A stretch of DNA of 63,601 nt from Actinomycetota bacterium (GTDB lineage Bacteria > Actinomycetota > Actinomycetes > S36-B12 > CAIYMF01), in contig CANGPO010000006.1 of assembly GCA_947455705.1 (NCBI GenBank), positions 1-63,601 of the forward strand, read 5' to 3'. Shown here one piece after another: positions 44,323 through 53,642 of the stretch. Under the pieces are notes generated by a model. It saw nothing but the letters and a program-made list of their open reading frames with translations. It ran no database searches and was not told where the DNA came from. Position 1 is the stretch's first letter. Each line of letters begins with the position of its first letter. The position numbers and the translations under genes were made by a program.

Positions 44323-44517
44323 ATGGCTAAGTCTGACGCTCGACATCCAGATCGGCACTCCGACGAGGACGACGTCGACTATCGACTGCCGAAAACGCAT
44401 GGGAACCGCAGTGAGCGACATCCCGACCGGGCACTAGAGAGATTGGTAGACCGGTCCCCATCGCGCGTTAGCGTTGAAGCCGCCATGCGCGCACGCGATG
44501 TGTCCAAGCAGCGCTAG
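44323..44517 (+). CDS. 64-aa charged protein, unknown function
   Basis: A 64-residue, very hydrophilic protein, rich in Arg, Asp, His and Ser (for example RHPDRHSDEDDVDYRLP), ending SVEAAMRARDVSKQR. It has no hydrophobic segment. The probable fold is disordered, with nucleic acid or protein binding possible. It is divergent from the endonuclease VIII gene, and its ATG has no ribosome-binding site but a TANNNT box 7 nt upstream. I do not recognise a named family. Confidence 0.6.
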   Translation: MAKSDARHPDRHSDEDDVDYRLPKTHGNRSERHPDRALERLVDRSPSRVSVEAAMRARDVSKQR

Positions 44518-44542
44518 CCGCGGTGACTAGTAAATCCAACGG

Positions 44543-44998
44543 TTAAAAGGTTCCCGTGGCTTCAAAACCACTAAGCAGGTCGATTCGCCGCTGATGGCGT
44601 TCGTCGCCACTGAATGCAGTGGTAAGGAACGCATCAACGATTGCCAGCGCCTCTTGCGTCGAGTGCATCCGTGCACCGAGCCCGATGACGTTCGCATTGT
44701 TGTGCTGACGCGCTAACGTCGCCGTCTCAACTGACCAGGCAAGTGCAGCGCGCACCCCAGCAACCTTGTTGGCCGCGATCTGCTCACCGTTGCCCGAACC
44801 ACCCATCACCACGCCCAGACTGCCCTCATCAGCGACGACGGCTTGGGCCGCCGCTACACAGAATGGCGGGTAGTCGTCCAGAGCGTCGTACTCGAGGGCG
44901 CCGTGGTCCACAACGTCATGACCGTTAGCCGTCAGGTGTTCTGCAAGCACGTTCTTGAATTCAAAGCCGGCATGGTCACAGCCCAGATGTACACGCAT
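44543..44998 (-). CDS. rpiB: Ribose-5-phosphate isomerase B
   Basis: A 151-residue RpiB interconverting ribose-5-phosphate and ribulose-5-phosphate in the pentose phosphate pathway. GCDHAGFE opens the protein, and MGGSGNGEQIAANKVAGVRA contains Glu72 at the position of the catalytic base in actinobacterial RpiB (Cys in the E. coli type). The ATG at 44998 is preferred because GGGAAGG then lies 8 nt upstream; the ATG at 45004 would be only 1-2 nt from it. Confidence 0.94.
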   Translation of the reverse strand: MRVHLGCDHAGFEFKNVLAEHLTANGHDVVDHGALEYDALDDYPPFCVAAAQAVVADEGSLGVVMGGSGNGEQIAANKVAGVRAALAWSVETATLARQHNNANVIGLGARMHSTQEALAIVDAFLTTAFSGDERHQRRIDLLSGFEATGTF

Positions 44999-45074
44999 GT
45001 GCATACCTTCCCAAATTCAGGTGATCAGTACAACGGAAGACGATAGATAGGACTACGCCGAAAGACCGCACGGC

Positions 45075-45716
45075 CTATTCGAAAATTGGGCGTTCGGTTC
45101 GGCTGCGCTTAATCTCAAAGAAGCCCGGGGTGGATGCGACGAGCAGGGTGCCATCCCACAAACGACCGGCAACTTCACCCGTGAGTAAGCGGGTGATAAC
45201 GGGGCCGAAGAAGGCGACAGTCTCACCGTCCTCACCGGGGACGTGAATGACCGGAGTGCCAACATCCATCCCGACCAAATCCATGCCCCGGTGATGGCTC
45301 GCGCGCACCTCGTCGTCGAACTCGGTGGAGTCTGCAGCCGCAGCCAGCTGCGCGGGCAGACCATTGGCCTCAAGTGCGATTGCGATGACTACGTCGTAAT
45401 CCTCGACCTTGTCCACGTGAATCGCCGTGGCCATAGATAGGTACAACGGCCACATAATCTCTTGGCCGTGAGCCAGCCTCGCCGCGGTAAGCACGCGCAC
45501 GGGACGCCAGGCCTTGACGAGCCAGTCAGCCCACTCTGGAGGCATATCAGGCTTACCGCCATTGAGTTCAGCCAATGACATCACATTGCAGGTCGTTTCG
45601 ATGTTTCGAACCTTCGCCACCTCCTGAACCCAGCGAGCGGTCTGGAAGGCAAACGGGCAGGCCGGGTCCACGTAGATGTCTACTGGGACCACGGAAGCGG
45701 CAGTGGGTGAGGTCAT
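45075..45716 (-). CDS. DsbA-family oxidoreductase, mycothiol-dependent nitroreductase (Rv2466c) type
   Basis: A 213-residue thioredoxin-fold protein with an inserted helical domain. The active-site sequence is DPAC20-P-F-A, followed by QTARWVQEVA. In the Mycobacterium tuberculosis relative Rv2466c the motif is CPWC, so the second cysteine is replaced by Ala here and a monothiol mechanism with mycothiol is inferred. The C-terminal region DVGTPVIHVPG holds the cis-proline. It shares the strand and neighbourhood of rpiB, with 76 bp between them. Confidence 0.87.
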   Translation of the reverse strand: MTSPTAASVVPVDIYVDPACPFAFQTARWVQEVAKVRNIETTCNVMSLAELNGGKPDMPPEWADWLVKAWRPVRVLTAARLAHGQEIMWPLYLSMATAIHVDKVEDYDVVIAIALEANGLPAQLAAAADSTEFDDEVRASHHRGMDLVGMDVGTPVIHVPGEDGETVAFFGPVITRLLTGEVAGRLWDGTLLVASTPGFFEIKRSRTERPIFE

Positions 45717-45857
45717 TGTGTAACGCTATCGCCGCTATCCGGTGGTCGCATGTGCAGGGGCCGCTGCGCACAGCGCATGGTCGTGAAAGACTGAGTGACC
45801 GGCCGCGCCGTCGCGGCTGAGTTCGTCCAGCATCGTGTGACAAGGGAGTCATCAAGC

Positions 45858-48443
45858 GTGAACAGCCTTCGCAGCGTCCCCAGCGATCAGGTTTCAACTA
45901 CGAACCTCACCCGAGCGGAGGCTGCCGAGCGAAGCGCGACTGTGCAAACTCAGCGTTTCGAGGTGCATCTCGACCTCAGCGGCGCCGGCGATCACGATAC
46001 GTTCACGAGCACGACGACGGCTACGTTCACTGCAACGCCGGGCGCATCCACCTGGATCGACATCATCGCTCCGAGCATCGTTTCGGCCACCCTCAATGGT
46101 GCCGATATCGACACCTCCGGCTTCACGGGTACTCGACTGCCGATTCACAACCTAGCCGCTGACAACATCCTGGTGATCGTCGCGAATTGTGAATACATGC
46201 GCACAGGTGAGGGCCTCCACCGATTCATCGATCCCGTCGACAAGGCCGTCTACCTCTACACGCAGTTCGAGATCGCTGACGCCCGTCGCGTGTATGCCTG
46301 TTTCGACCAGCCAGATCTCAAAGCCGAGTTTCAACTGAACGTGACGGCTCCCGATTACTGGCAGGTGGTGTCGAACTCACCGACGCCGGAGCCAACGACG
46401 CGCGAGTTGGGTCTCGCCGAATGGAACTTCGAGACCACCCCGCGCATCCCGACGTACATCACCGCGATCTGTGCCGGCCCCTATCACGTCGTGTCTGACG
46501 AGTATGCCGGCCCAAACGGCACCTACCCCATGAGTATTTTCTGTCGTCAAAGCCTTGCTGAGTTCCTTGATGCAGATGACGTATTCACCGTCACCAAGCA
46601 GGGTTTCGAGTTCTTCGAATCTCAGTTCGGCGTCCCTTACCCATTCAAGAAGTACGACCAACTCTTCGTCCCCGAATTCAATGCCGGCGCAATGGAAAAT
46701 GCTGGCTGCGTGACGATCTTGGAGGACCTGATCTTCCGCTCTCGGGTCACGGACATGTACTACGAGTCCCGCGCGAACACGGTGCTACACGAACTCGCAC
46801 ATATGTGGTTCGGCGACCTCGTCACCATGGTGTGGTGGGACGACCTGTGGTTGAACGAGTCGTTCGCTGAGTGGGCTGCCCATTGGGCAAATGAGCGCGC
46901 CACCCGCTACACGGACGCGTGGACGACCTTCCTGAGCCAACGCAAGAATTGGGCATACCGTCAGGATCAACTGCCGTCGACGCACCCGATCGCCGCAGAC
47001 ATGGTGGATCTGGAAACAGTCGAGGTGAACTTCGACGGAATCACCTACGCAAAGGGTGCTTCGGCATTGCGTCAGTTAGTTGCCTGGGTTGGCGAAGAGC
47101 AGTTCCTGACCGGCATCAAGGCCTACTTCGACAAGAACGCCTGGGGCAACACTCGTCTCGTCGATCTACTCTCCGAACTCGAAACATCCAGTGGCCGCGA
47201 GCTTATGAGCTGGTCGGCGCAGTGGTTGGAGACCAGCGGAGTCAACCTGCTTCGTGCAGAGCTTGAGGTAGCCCAGGACGGCACCTTCAGCTCCGTCACC
47301 GTCATTCAAGAGCCACCAACAGTGCCTGAAGGTATCGAGCCAATTCTGCGTTCACATCGAATCGCCATAGGCCTGTACTCGACCCAGAACGGTGTGCTTG
47401 AGCGCGTCGGGCGCGTTGAAACGGACGTCGTAGGTGGACGCACCGCTGTTCCAGAACTCGTTGGTGTTGCACAGCCTGATCTGCTGCTGCTCAACGATGA
47501 AGACCTCACATTCGCCAAGATTCGCCTCGATGAGCGCAGCCTCAAGACCGCTGTTGCATCACTTGGCACTATTCGCAGCACCATCGCGCGCACGCTCGTG
47601 TGGACGGCCGCGTGGGACATGACGCGTGATGCAGAGATCTCGACAGGTGATTACTTGGCACTGGTCGAAGAAAACATCGGCACTGAGTCAGATATCGGCG
47701 TTGTGCAGGTGTTGCTCAGCCAGGTGAAGTTGGCGATCGAAAACTACGCTTCACCATTGAATCGCGCTGACTACCGGGATCGCCTTGCTGCGCTAACCAC
47801 CCGACTACTTAACGCATCGGCCGCCGGCAGCGATCACCAACTAGCGTTTGCCCGCAGTTTCGCAGGCGCAGCACGCACGACCGATCATGCGGCCATCTTG
47901 CGTCAGTGGCTCTCCGGAGATGCGCCGGACGGCCTGGCCATTGACACAGATCTGCGTTGGACATTGCTCCAGCGCCTGATTGCACTTGGTGCCGCTACGC
48001 CCGAAGAAATCGATCTCGAGCTCGAACGCGACGACACCTCCACCGGCCGACGCCAAGCAGCCACTGCACGAGCGGGAATTCCCACAGCGCAGGCAAAGGA
48101 TGAGGCATGGGCGCAAGCGGTTGAAAGCGACGAACTCCCGAATGCGATGCTGAGTGCAACGGTGGGCGGCTTCATTCAGCCAGATCAGCGCGAACTGCTC
48201 GCACCGTTCGTCGCCCGGTACTTCGATGCGATTCCGCGTATCTGGCAGGACCGCACCAATGAGATCGCGCAGACGATCACCCTCGGCCTCTACCCGGCAC
48301 TACTAGCTTCCGAGGCAACCATCGAGGCAACGAACGCATTCCTGTCCCGAGACGATATTCCGTCGGGTGCTCGACGTTTGATCGGTGAGGGCCGCGACGG
48401 AGTTCAACGGTCACTGCGGGCGCAGGCGCGCGACAACAACTAG
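45858..48443 (+). CDS. pepN: Aminopeptidase N (M1 family)
   Basis: An 861-residue M1 metallopeptidase removing N-terminal residues from peptides in the cytoplasm. The substrate-binding motif is GAMENAG (277-283), the zinc site H311-E-L-A-H315 and Glu334 in LWLNESFAEW (HExxH-18-E). The C-terminal ERAP1-like helical domain covers about 510-855. AAGGGAG lies about 10 nt before the GTG at 45858; an in-frame ATG-type start at 45795 has no such signal. Confidence 0.97.
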   Translation: MNSLRSVPSDQVSTTNLTRAEAAERSATVQTQRFEVHLDLSGAGDHDTFTSTTTATFTATPGASTWIDIIAPSIVSATLNGADIDTSGFTGTRLPIHNLAADNILVIVANCEYMRTGEGLHRFIDPVDKAVYLYTQFEIADARRVYACFDQPDLKAEFQLNVTAPDYWQVVSNSPTPEPTTRELGLAEWNFETTPRIPTYITAICAGPYHVVSDEYAGPNGTYPMSIFCRQSLAEFLDADDVFTVTKQGFEFFESQFGVPYPFKKYDQLFVPEFNAGAMENAGCVTILEDLIFRSRVTDMYYESRANTVLHELAHMWFGDLVTMVWWDDLWLNESFAEWAAHWANERATRYTDAWTTFLSQRKNWAYRQDQLPSTHPIAADMVDLETVEVNFDGITYAKGASALRQLVAWVGEEQFLTGIKAYFDKNAWGNTRLVDLLSELETSSGRELMSWSAQWLETSGVNLLRAELEVAQDGTFSSVTVIQEPPTVPEGIEPILRSHRIAIGLYSTQNGVLERVGRVETDVVGGRTAVPELVGVAQPDLLLLNDEDLTFAKIRLDERSLKTAVASLGTIRSTIARTLVWTAAWDMTRDAEISTGDYLALVEENIGTESDIGVVQVLLSQVKLAIENYASPLNRADYRDRLAALTTRLLNASAAGSDHQLAFARSFAGAARTTDHAAILRQWLSGDAPDGLAIDTDLRWTLLQRLIALGAATPEEIDLELERDDTSTGRRQAATARAGIPTAQAKDEAWAQAVESDELPNAMLSATVGGFIQPDQRELLAPFVARYFDAIPRIWQDRTNEIAQTITLGLYPALLASEATIEATNAFLSRDDIPSGARRLIGEGRDGVQRSLRAQARDNN

Positions 48444-48479
48444 GTGCGGCAAGAGCGCGGCCCGGTGCCCTCTCAAGAC

Positions 48480-48869
48480 CTAGACGGTGTCGATGTGACG
48501 CCGTTCTGGCAACCGGGCATGTTGAGCCATGAGGTTAATGCCATTGCGGATTCCACCTACCAACTCACCGGCCTGAAATGATGACGTCATAGCAAGGGCT
48601 GCAAGAGCGCAGGTGCGGTCATCAATCACTGTGGCTGCATGTGAGCCGGTAACGATCTCCAGCGCACGCGATGTTGGGTCTATGGCCGTCAGCACTGTCC
48701 GTTCAGCCTCTGACGACGATTGAGCAAGCAAGGCTTGAGCGGAGTCGCGACCGTCACGAAGCTGGCCAACGTAGACCTTGAACGTCAGCCCGCACTCACG
48801 TTCCGCTGAGGTGACGATCTGTTCAATCGCTTGGCGCTGCCTCTCAGTGACGCCATCACCAGCGGGCAC
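48480..48869 (-). CDS. DUF5130 family protein
   Basis: A 129-residue protein resembling the actinobacterial DUF5130 (TPM-like) family: TERQRQAIEQIVTSAERECG, TFKVYVGQLRDGRDSAQALL, TSRALEIVTGSHAATVIDDR and SSFQAGELVGGIRNGINLMA. There is no signal peptide. The GTG at 48869 has a G-rich GGGGGG site 6 nt upstream and overlaps the preceding gene's stop by 14 bp. Function unknown; it converges with pepN. Confidence 0.85.
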   Translation of the reverse strand: MPAGDGVTERQRQAIEQIVTSAERECGLTFKVYVGQLRDGRDSAQALLAQSSSEAERTVLTAIDPTSRALEIVTGSHAATVIDDRTCALAALAMTSSFQAGELVGGIRNGINLMAQHARLPERRHIDTV

Positions 48870-49257
48870 TCGTGCCCCCCGGTGGCACGTCAATTCCAGA
48901 AGCAATATCCATCGGCGTCTTCGTCGACCCGAAATCACCGCCGCCGATCGCCATCCCTGAATCAGCATCCGAGCTCACGACGAGGGCATCACCAGTGAAC
49001 GCATCCGAATCAGATGTCCGCGCCTTGCGCGTCCATGACGGGGCATACGCCAGCAGCCAAATCACCGCGGCAACAAGGGCCGGAATACCAAGGAAAATGA
49101 GAACGGCGGTACCGGGACTCATCAATCCGGTCGGATTGTTATCCGCGACGCTGCCACTGGCAAAGGCCGGCGCGGTGCCGGCTATGGATACGACGGCAAT
49201 AGTGCCCGCGGCAGCCAGGGAACGACTCATGATTCGACGTGAGAGCTCGGAGGTCAT
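48856..49257 (-). CDS. Small membrane protein with signal-like N-terminus
   Basis: A 133-residue protein: basic N-terminus and hydrophobic segment (about 13-34, ending AFA), then a second helix (about 50-70, AVLIFLGIPALVAAVIWLLA) and a polar Ser/Asp/Gly-rich tail ending DVPPGGTSARW. The last 14 bases overlap the DUF5130 start, indicating coupling. The ATG at 49257 has AGGA 8 nt upstream, which also reads as a TAGGAT -10 box 6 nt from the start. Function unknown; the pairing with DUF5130 suggests a joint role. Confidence 0.8.
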   Translation of the reverse strand: MTSELSRRIMSRSLAAAGTIAVVSIAGTAPAFASGSVADNNPTGLMSPGTAVLIFLGIPALVAAVIWLLAYAPSWTRKARTSDSDAFTGDALVVSSDADSGMAIGGGDFGSTKTPMDIASGIDVPPGGTSARW

Positions 49258-49263
49258 AACCCG

Positions 49264-49269
49264 ATCCTA
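49264..49269 (-). promoter_or_regulatory. Putative -10 box (TAGGAT)
   Basis: TAGGAT on the minus strand ends 6 nt before the ATG at 49257. The same bases contain AGGA, so a ribosome-binding-site reading is equally possible. Confidence 0.25.
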
Positions 49270-49279
49270 GCGTGAGCGG

Positions 49280-51403
49280 TTAATCGGCTCCACGAGCGTG
49301 CGTGATCGCAGACATCACTCGTACGGGGAGCTCCAGGCCGGGAAGATCTTCGACAAGGATGGCCCGACCAGCGCCATCACACAGTGGAACTCGCCAATTC
49401 GGATGTTCCTGATCGGTTCCAGGCTGGTTTTGTGCTCGTCGGTCCCCCACGGCATCCGGCAAAGACACCGCGAGCAACCGGGCCGAGGACTGCGCAGCGA
49501 ATGCGTGCAGGGCCACAATCACGTCATCCATCGAGTACGGCTCACTGAGAAAACCAGAATTCAGCAACGTTGAAATCCACTGATCGCGCGCGCTCTCGTA
49601 GGCAGCCCACTCGGTTTCGAATGGCTCGGCTAGGAGCCCCAACTCATGTCGTAGCCGCACATGCTCACCCGCCAGATAGCCAGCCGACGGCGGTAAGTCA
49701 TGCACTGTGACACTGGCCAGAGATAGCTCACGCCAGAAATGCGGATCGCGCGGGCGTCCATCGGGTTCGGTTTCAAACCACAACACCGTCGTTCCGAGAA
49801 AGCCGCGATCGCGCAGCGCGTCTTGAACCCACGGTTCCAGCGTGCCCAAATCCTCACCGATCACCACGGCACCGGCCAGGGTTGCCTCAAGGGCCAAGAT
49901 TCCGAGCAATGCTTCGTGGTCGTAGCGCACATAGGTGCCGTTGTTAGCTTGCGCACCCTTGGGAATCCACCAGAGTCGAAACAACCCAAGAACGTGATCG
50001 ACGCGGATTCCACCAGCATGTCGAAGGATCGTGCGCAGCATGTCTCGGAAAGGGATGTACGCACTATCGGCCAACGCATCCGGCCGCCACGGGGGTTGCG
50101 ACCAGTTCTGACCGATCTGGTTGTACATGTCCGGTGGCGCCCCAACCTCGATATCACGGGCCAAGACGGCACTGAGTGCCCAGGCATCTGATCCTTCGGG
50201 ATGTACTCCCACGGCCAAGTCATGCAAGATTCCGATGGCCATACCGCTATCGACGGCGAGCGCCTGCGCAGCTTCGAACTGCTGATCGAGAATCCACTGA
50301 CACCACATGTGAAACTCGATAGCGGGCGCTAACTCAGCCCGAGCTGCCGCCACCCCCGGACGTGTGACATCGGATAGTTCGTCCGACCAACCTCGCGGAT
50401 CACCGTAGGTATCGACGAGGGCGCACCAGAGTGCAAAATCGGCCAGACCGTTGCCTTCGCGCTCTTGATAACGCACAAATTCTTCAATGCGGTCTGGGGT
50501 TTTCGTAACGGCAGCAACGAGTTCCAACACGCGACGCTTAACCACCCACATCGGATCGCGCTCTAGCAAATCAGGCGTGTCGTTCGCGGCGCGGCAGGTA
50601 GCGATTGCCGGTGCGCAATCGTCGAGCTGCTCCAACGTGAGCCCGCTGAATTCGTCGATATCTTCAGGACGAATGTAGATCGGATTTGCGAAGCGTCGTG
50701 TCACTGGAAGATACGGTGACGGTGCCATGGGGGGTTGCGGTGATGCAGCGTGCATAGGGTTCACCAGTAGAAAATCCGCCCCCTGAGATGCGCTCCATTC
50801 GGCCACCGAGGCCAGATCCGCAACATCACCGATCCCGTAGGAATTGCGCGATCGAACTGAGTAGATTTGCGCCGCGAATCCCCAGCCCGTTCTATCGGCC
50901 AAGGCCTCTGGCAGATCAACCCGCGCAGGCGTGACCACAAGGACCGTCGAGCAGGTTGACGCGTCGACCTCGCGCTTAACCACGATGCGATGCCAACCCA
51001 GAGAAAGCCCAGCGGGAACTTCGAACGTAGCTTCCCCGATCAGCGCGCCGTCGATCAGCCGAGGATCAACCCACCGATCAACCTGAGCACATCGACCAAT
51101 GTCATGACCCGCTTCATCCTCCACCCACATGGTGACGCCGGTGCCGTGAGGAACGTGGACCCACACCTGCGCCTGCTGATTCACCCTGGCAACGACTACG
51201 GGGGGCAAGATGCGACGCCAGTCTCTGGTGGATCGGGCTTCAAGCGCCGCCAGCAGTGACTCCGGTGACGAGGTGTCAACGTCTAGAGCAGCGAGCACCG
51301 CTCGGACAGTCTGCTCGTCGACATCACGGTGAGCACCGCCTTGATCGACATAGTCGGTCGCAACCCCGTAGGCGTCGGCAAGTCTGCGCAACACATCGTC
51401 CAC
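49280..51403 (-). CDS. malQ: 4-alpha-glucanotransferase
   Basis: A 707-residue GH77 amylomaltase transferring alpha-1,4-glucan segments in glycogen/maltodextrin metabolism. Actinobacterial-type N-terminal extension (about 1-160) precedes the barrel. Catalytic-region blocks are GIRVDHVLGLFRLWWIP (nucleophile Asp) and AVVIGEDLGTLEPWV (acid/base Glu); TTVLWFE and VTVHDLPPSAGYL follow. The GTG at 51403 has no convincing ribosome-binding site. It is divergent from the S9 peptidase gene. Confidence 0.94.
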   Translation of the reverse strand: MDDVLRRLADAYGVATDYVDQGGAHRDVDEQTVRAVLAALDVDTSSPESLLAALEARSTRDWRRILPPVVVARVNQQAQVWVHVPHGTGVTMWVEDEAGHDIGRCAQVDRWVDPRLIDGALIGEATFEVPAGLSLGWHRIVVKREVDASTCSTVLVVTPARVDLPEALADRTGWGFAAQIYSVRSRNSYGIGDVADLASVAEWSASQGADFLLVNPMHAASPQPPMAPSPYLPVTRRFANPIYIRPEDIDEFSGLTLEQLDDCAPAIATCRAANDTPDLLERDPMWVVKRRVLELVAAVTKTPDRIEEFVRYQEREGNGLADFALWCALVDTYGDPRGWSDELSDVTRPGVAAARAELAPAIEFHMWCQWILDQQFEAAQALAVDSGMAIGILHDLAVGVHPEGSDAWALSAVLARDIEVGAPPDMYNQIGQNWSQPPWRPDALADSAYIPFRDMLRTILRHAGGIRVDHVLGLFRLWWIPKGAQANNGTYVRYDHEALLGILALEATLAGAVVIGEDLGTLEPWVQDALRDRGFLGTTVLWFETEPDGRPRDPHFWRELSLASVTVHDLPPSAGYLAGEHVRLRHELGLLAEPFETEWAAYESARDQWISTLLNSGFLSEPYSMDDVIVALHAFAAQSSARLLAVSLPDAVGDRRAQNQPGTDQEHPNWRVPLCDGAGRAILVEDLPGLELPVRVMSAITHARGAD

Positions 51404-51453
51404 TCACCCATAGTGCCGGGTGTGCCGCACCTGCATAAAGCCGACCCGCCTCA

Positions 51454-51459
51454 TAAGGT
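51454..51459 (+). promoter_or_regulatory. Putative -10 box (TAAGGT)
   Basis: TAAGGT ends 6 nt before the GTG at 51466. AAGG within it could instead be a weak ribosome-binding site with 7-nt spacing. Confidence 0.25.
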
Positions 51460-51465
51460 TGCACG

Positions 51466-53586
51466 GTGACCTCACATCAGTCTGCCCCGACGTATCCGTC
51501 AGCCCCACGACTCGATCTCGTTGACGACCTACATGGTCGTCCCGTGGCCGACCCCTACCGGTGGCTCGAGGGAGCGCCGATAGGTGACGCCGAGCAAACC
51601 GCGCAGTGGCTCACCGCGCAGGCAGCCCTGTTCGAGGATGAGCGCTCGCAATGGACGATGACCGACGCATTCCGTGCACGGATCACGACCCTGCTGTCCG
51701 CCGGCGTGGTTTCAACACCGGTCTTTCGCGGCGACCGCGTCTTCTTCATGCGACGCAATGGTGACCAAGAATTCGCTGTGTTGCTCACAATCGACCCTGA
51801 CGGGACCGAACGGGTGTTGATCGATCCGATGGACCTAGACCCCGAGGGCCTGACGACACTTGACTCATGGCAACCAAGTAAAGAGGGCGACCGATTGGCA
51901 TACCTGCTGTCAGAGGGCGGCACCGAAGAGTCCGTTCTGCGGGTGATGGATGTCGCTACCGGAAACTTGATTGACGGCCCTATCGACCGCACCCGATTCA
52001 CCCCCGTCGCATGGCTGCCGGGCGGAGAGAAGTACTACTACGTCCGTCGCCTAGATCCGGCATTGCTTCCCGATAACGAGTTGTCATTTCACCGTCGCGT
52101 GTGGTTGCACACCGTCGGCGAGGATCCTGCCAATGACGTCATGATCTTCGGTGAGGGACGGACAATCACCAATTACTACGGCGCTTCGGTTTCTCGTGAC
52201 GGCCGTTGGCTTCAGATCTCAAGCTCGGAGGGCACCGAACCACGTAACGATCTTTGGATCGCTGACCTGACGACCTCGCAGTTGCACGCACCACACCTTG
52301 TCGAGGTGCAAATCGATGTCGATGCCCAAACGTCATTTTCGATCGGACGCGACGGAAAGGCTTACGTTGCAACGGATCTCGATGCATCCCGTGGCCGCAT
52401 CGCCGTGACAGATCCAACCACACCCACCGTTGATCATTGGCGAGAGCTGATCGCCGAAGACCCGACAGCGGTACTCAACGATTTCGCCATTCTTGACGGC
52501 GACGAGTTGGAGCGGCCTCTACTTGCCGTGTCGTGGACACGTCACACTGTCGGCGAGCTTACGCTGCATGATCTAGAAACTGGCGAGAAACTCGGCGAGG
52601 TTCCACTTCCAGGAGTCGGAACAATGGGCGGGATCGTTGAACGGCCCGATGGTGGCCCGGTCGTGTGGTTCGTCTACACCGACTACACCACCCTTCCGCA
52701 CGTCTACGCGTACGATGCCCGCACCGGTCAGGTGAGCCTTTACTCATCGCCGCCAGGAACTGTGGAGGTGCCGAAGGTCTTCTCACGACAGATCGAATAC
52801 ACCTCGGCCGACGGCACGACAGTACGAATGTTCGTCCTATCCCCCACCGAAACCCCCGATTCGACTCGGCCCACAATCCTCTACGGATACGGCGGCTTCG
52901 GTATCCCGATGCAGCCTGCCTACAGCGCAACCGCCCTTGCCTGGGTGGAAGCAGGAGGTATTTACGCCGTTGCCGGTATTCGCGGTGGCGGAGAAGAGGG
53001 TGAGCAGTGGCACCGCGACGGAATGCTCGGCACGAAGCAAAATGTCTTCGACGATTTCCACGCCGCAGCCGAATGGCTCATCAACAACGGGTGGACAACG
53101 CCAGAACAACTTGCCATCAACGGTGGAAGTAACGGCGGCCTGCTCGTCGGAGCGGCGCTCACCCAACGCCCTGATCTGTATGGAACTGTCGTGTGCGTCG
53201 CCCCGCTCTTGGACATGGTGCGCTACGTCGTCGTACCGCCCGGTGCGAACTACCTGGGCCCGACGTGGACGGTCGAATATGGCGATCCGGCCGTCCCGGA
53301 ACAACTCGACTGGATTCTGGGCTATTCGCCCTACCACCGCGTGACTGAGGGAACGTCATATCCCGCAACCCTGTTCCTCGTTTTCGAAAACGACTCGCGA
53401 ACCGATCCCATGCATGGGCGCAAGTTGTGCGCAGCCCTACAGCACGCGACGACGGGTAGCCGCCCGATCCTGATTCGCAGTGAAGCAAACGTTGGACATG
53501 GTGCCCGATCGATGAGCCGCTCGATCGAAGAGAGTGCGGACATGCTCGCATTCACCGCGCGATGGACGGGGTTAAGGGCGACGTAG
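51466..53586 (+). CDS. Prolyl oligopeptidase family (S9) serine peptidase
   Basis: A 706-residue S9A-type enzyme with a seven-bladed propeller (about 70-420) and an alpha/beta-hydrolase domain. The catalytic triad is Ser555 (GGSNGGLLVG), Asp643 (FENDSRTDPMHG) and His678 (NVGHGARS). No signal peptide is present, indicating a cytoplasmic oligopeptidase that cleaves after proline. YGYGGFGIPMQPAY is the typical oxyanion-region block. It is divergent from malQ. Confidence 0.95.
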   Translation: MTSHQSAPTYPSAPRLDLVDDLHGRPVADPYRWLEGAPIGDAEQTAQWLTAQAALFEDERSQWTMTDAFRARITTLLSAGVVSTPVFRGDRVFFMRRNGDQEFAVLLTIDPDGTERVLIDPMDLDPEGLTTLDSWQPSKEGDRLAYLLSEGGTEESVLRVMDVATGNLIDGPIDRTRFTPVAWLPGGEKYYYVRRLDPALLPDNELSFHRRVWLHTVGEDPANDVMIFGEGRTITNYYGASVSRDGRWLQISSSEGTEPRNDLWIADLTTSQLHAPHLVEVQIDVDAQTSFSIGRDGKAYVATDLDASRGRIAVTDPTTPTVDHWRELIAEDPTAVLNDFAILDGDELERPLLAVSWTRHTVGELTLHDLETGEKLGEVPLPGVGTMGGIVERPDGGPVVWFVYTDYTTLPHVYAYDARTGQVSLYSSPPGTVEVPKVFSRQIEYTSADGTTVRMFVLSPTETPDSTRPTILYGYGGFGIPMQPAYSATALAWVEAGGIYAVAGIRGGGEEGEQWHRDGMLGTKQNVFDDFHAAAEWLINNGWTTPEQLAINGGSNGGLLVGAALTQRPDLYGTVVCVAPLLDMVRYVVVPPGANYLGPTWTVEYGDPAVPEQLDWILGYSPYHRVTEGTSYPATLFLVFENDSRTDPMHGRKLCAALQHATTGSRPILIRSEANVGHGARSMSRSIEESADMLAFTARWTGLRAT

Positions 53587-53629
53587 CACGGCTGCGCCCG
53601 ATCTTGGGCCGCGTTTGAGCTCAGGGCAG

Positions 53630-53635
53630 TAGAGT
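53630..53635 (+). promoter_or_regulatory. Putative -10 box (TAGAGT) of a leaderless transcript
   Basis: TAGAGT ends exactly 7 nt before the GTG at 53643 in a region without a ribosome-binding site, matching the placement seen at 6564 and 44310. Confidence 0.35.
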
Positions 53636-53642
53636 CTTATCC

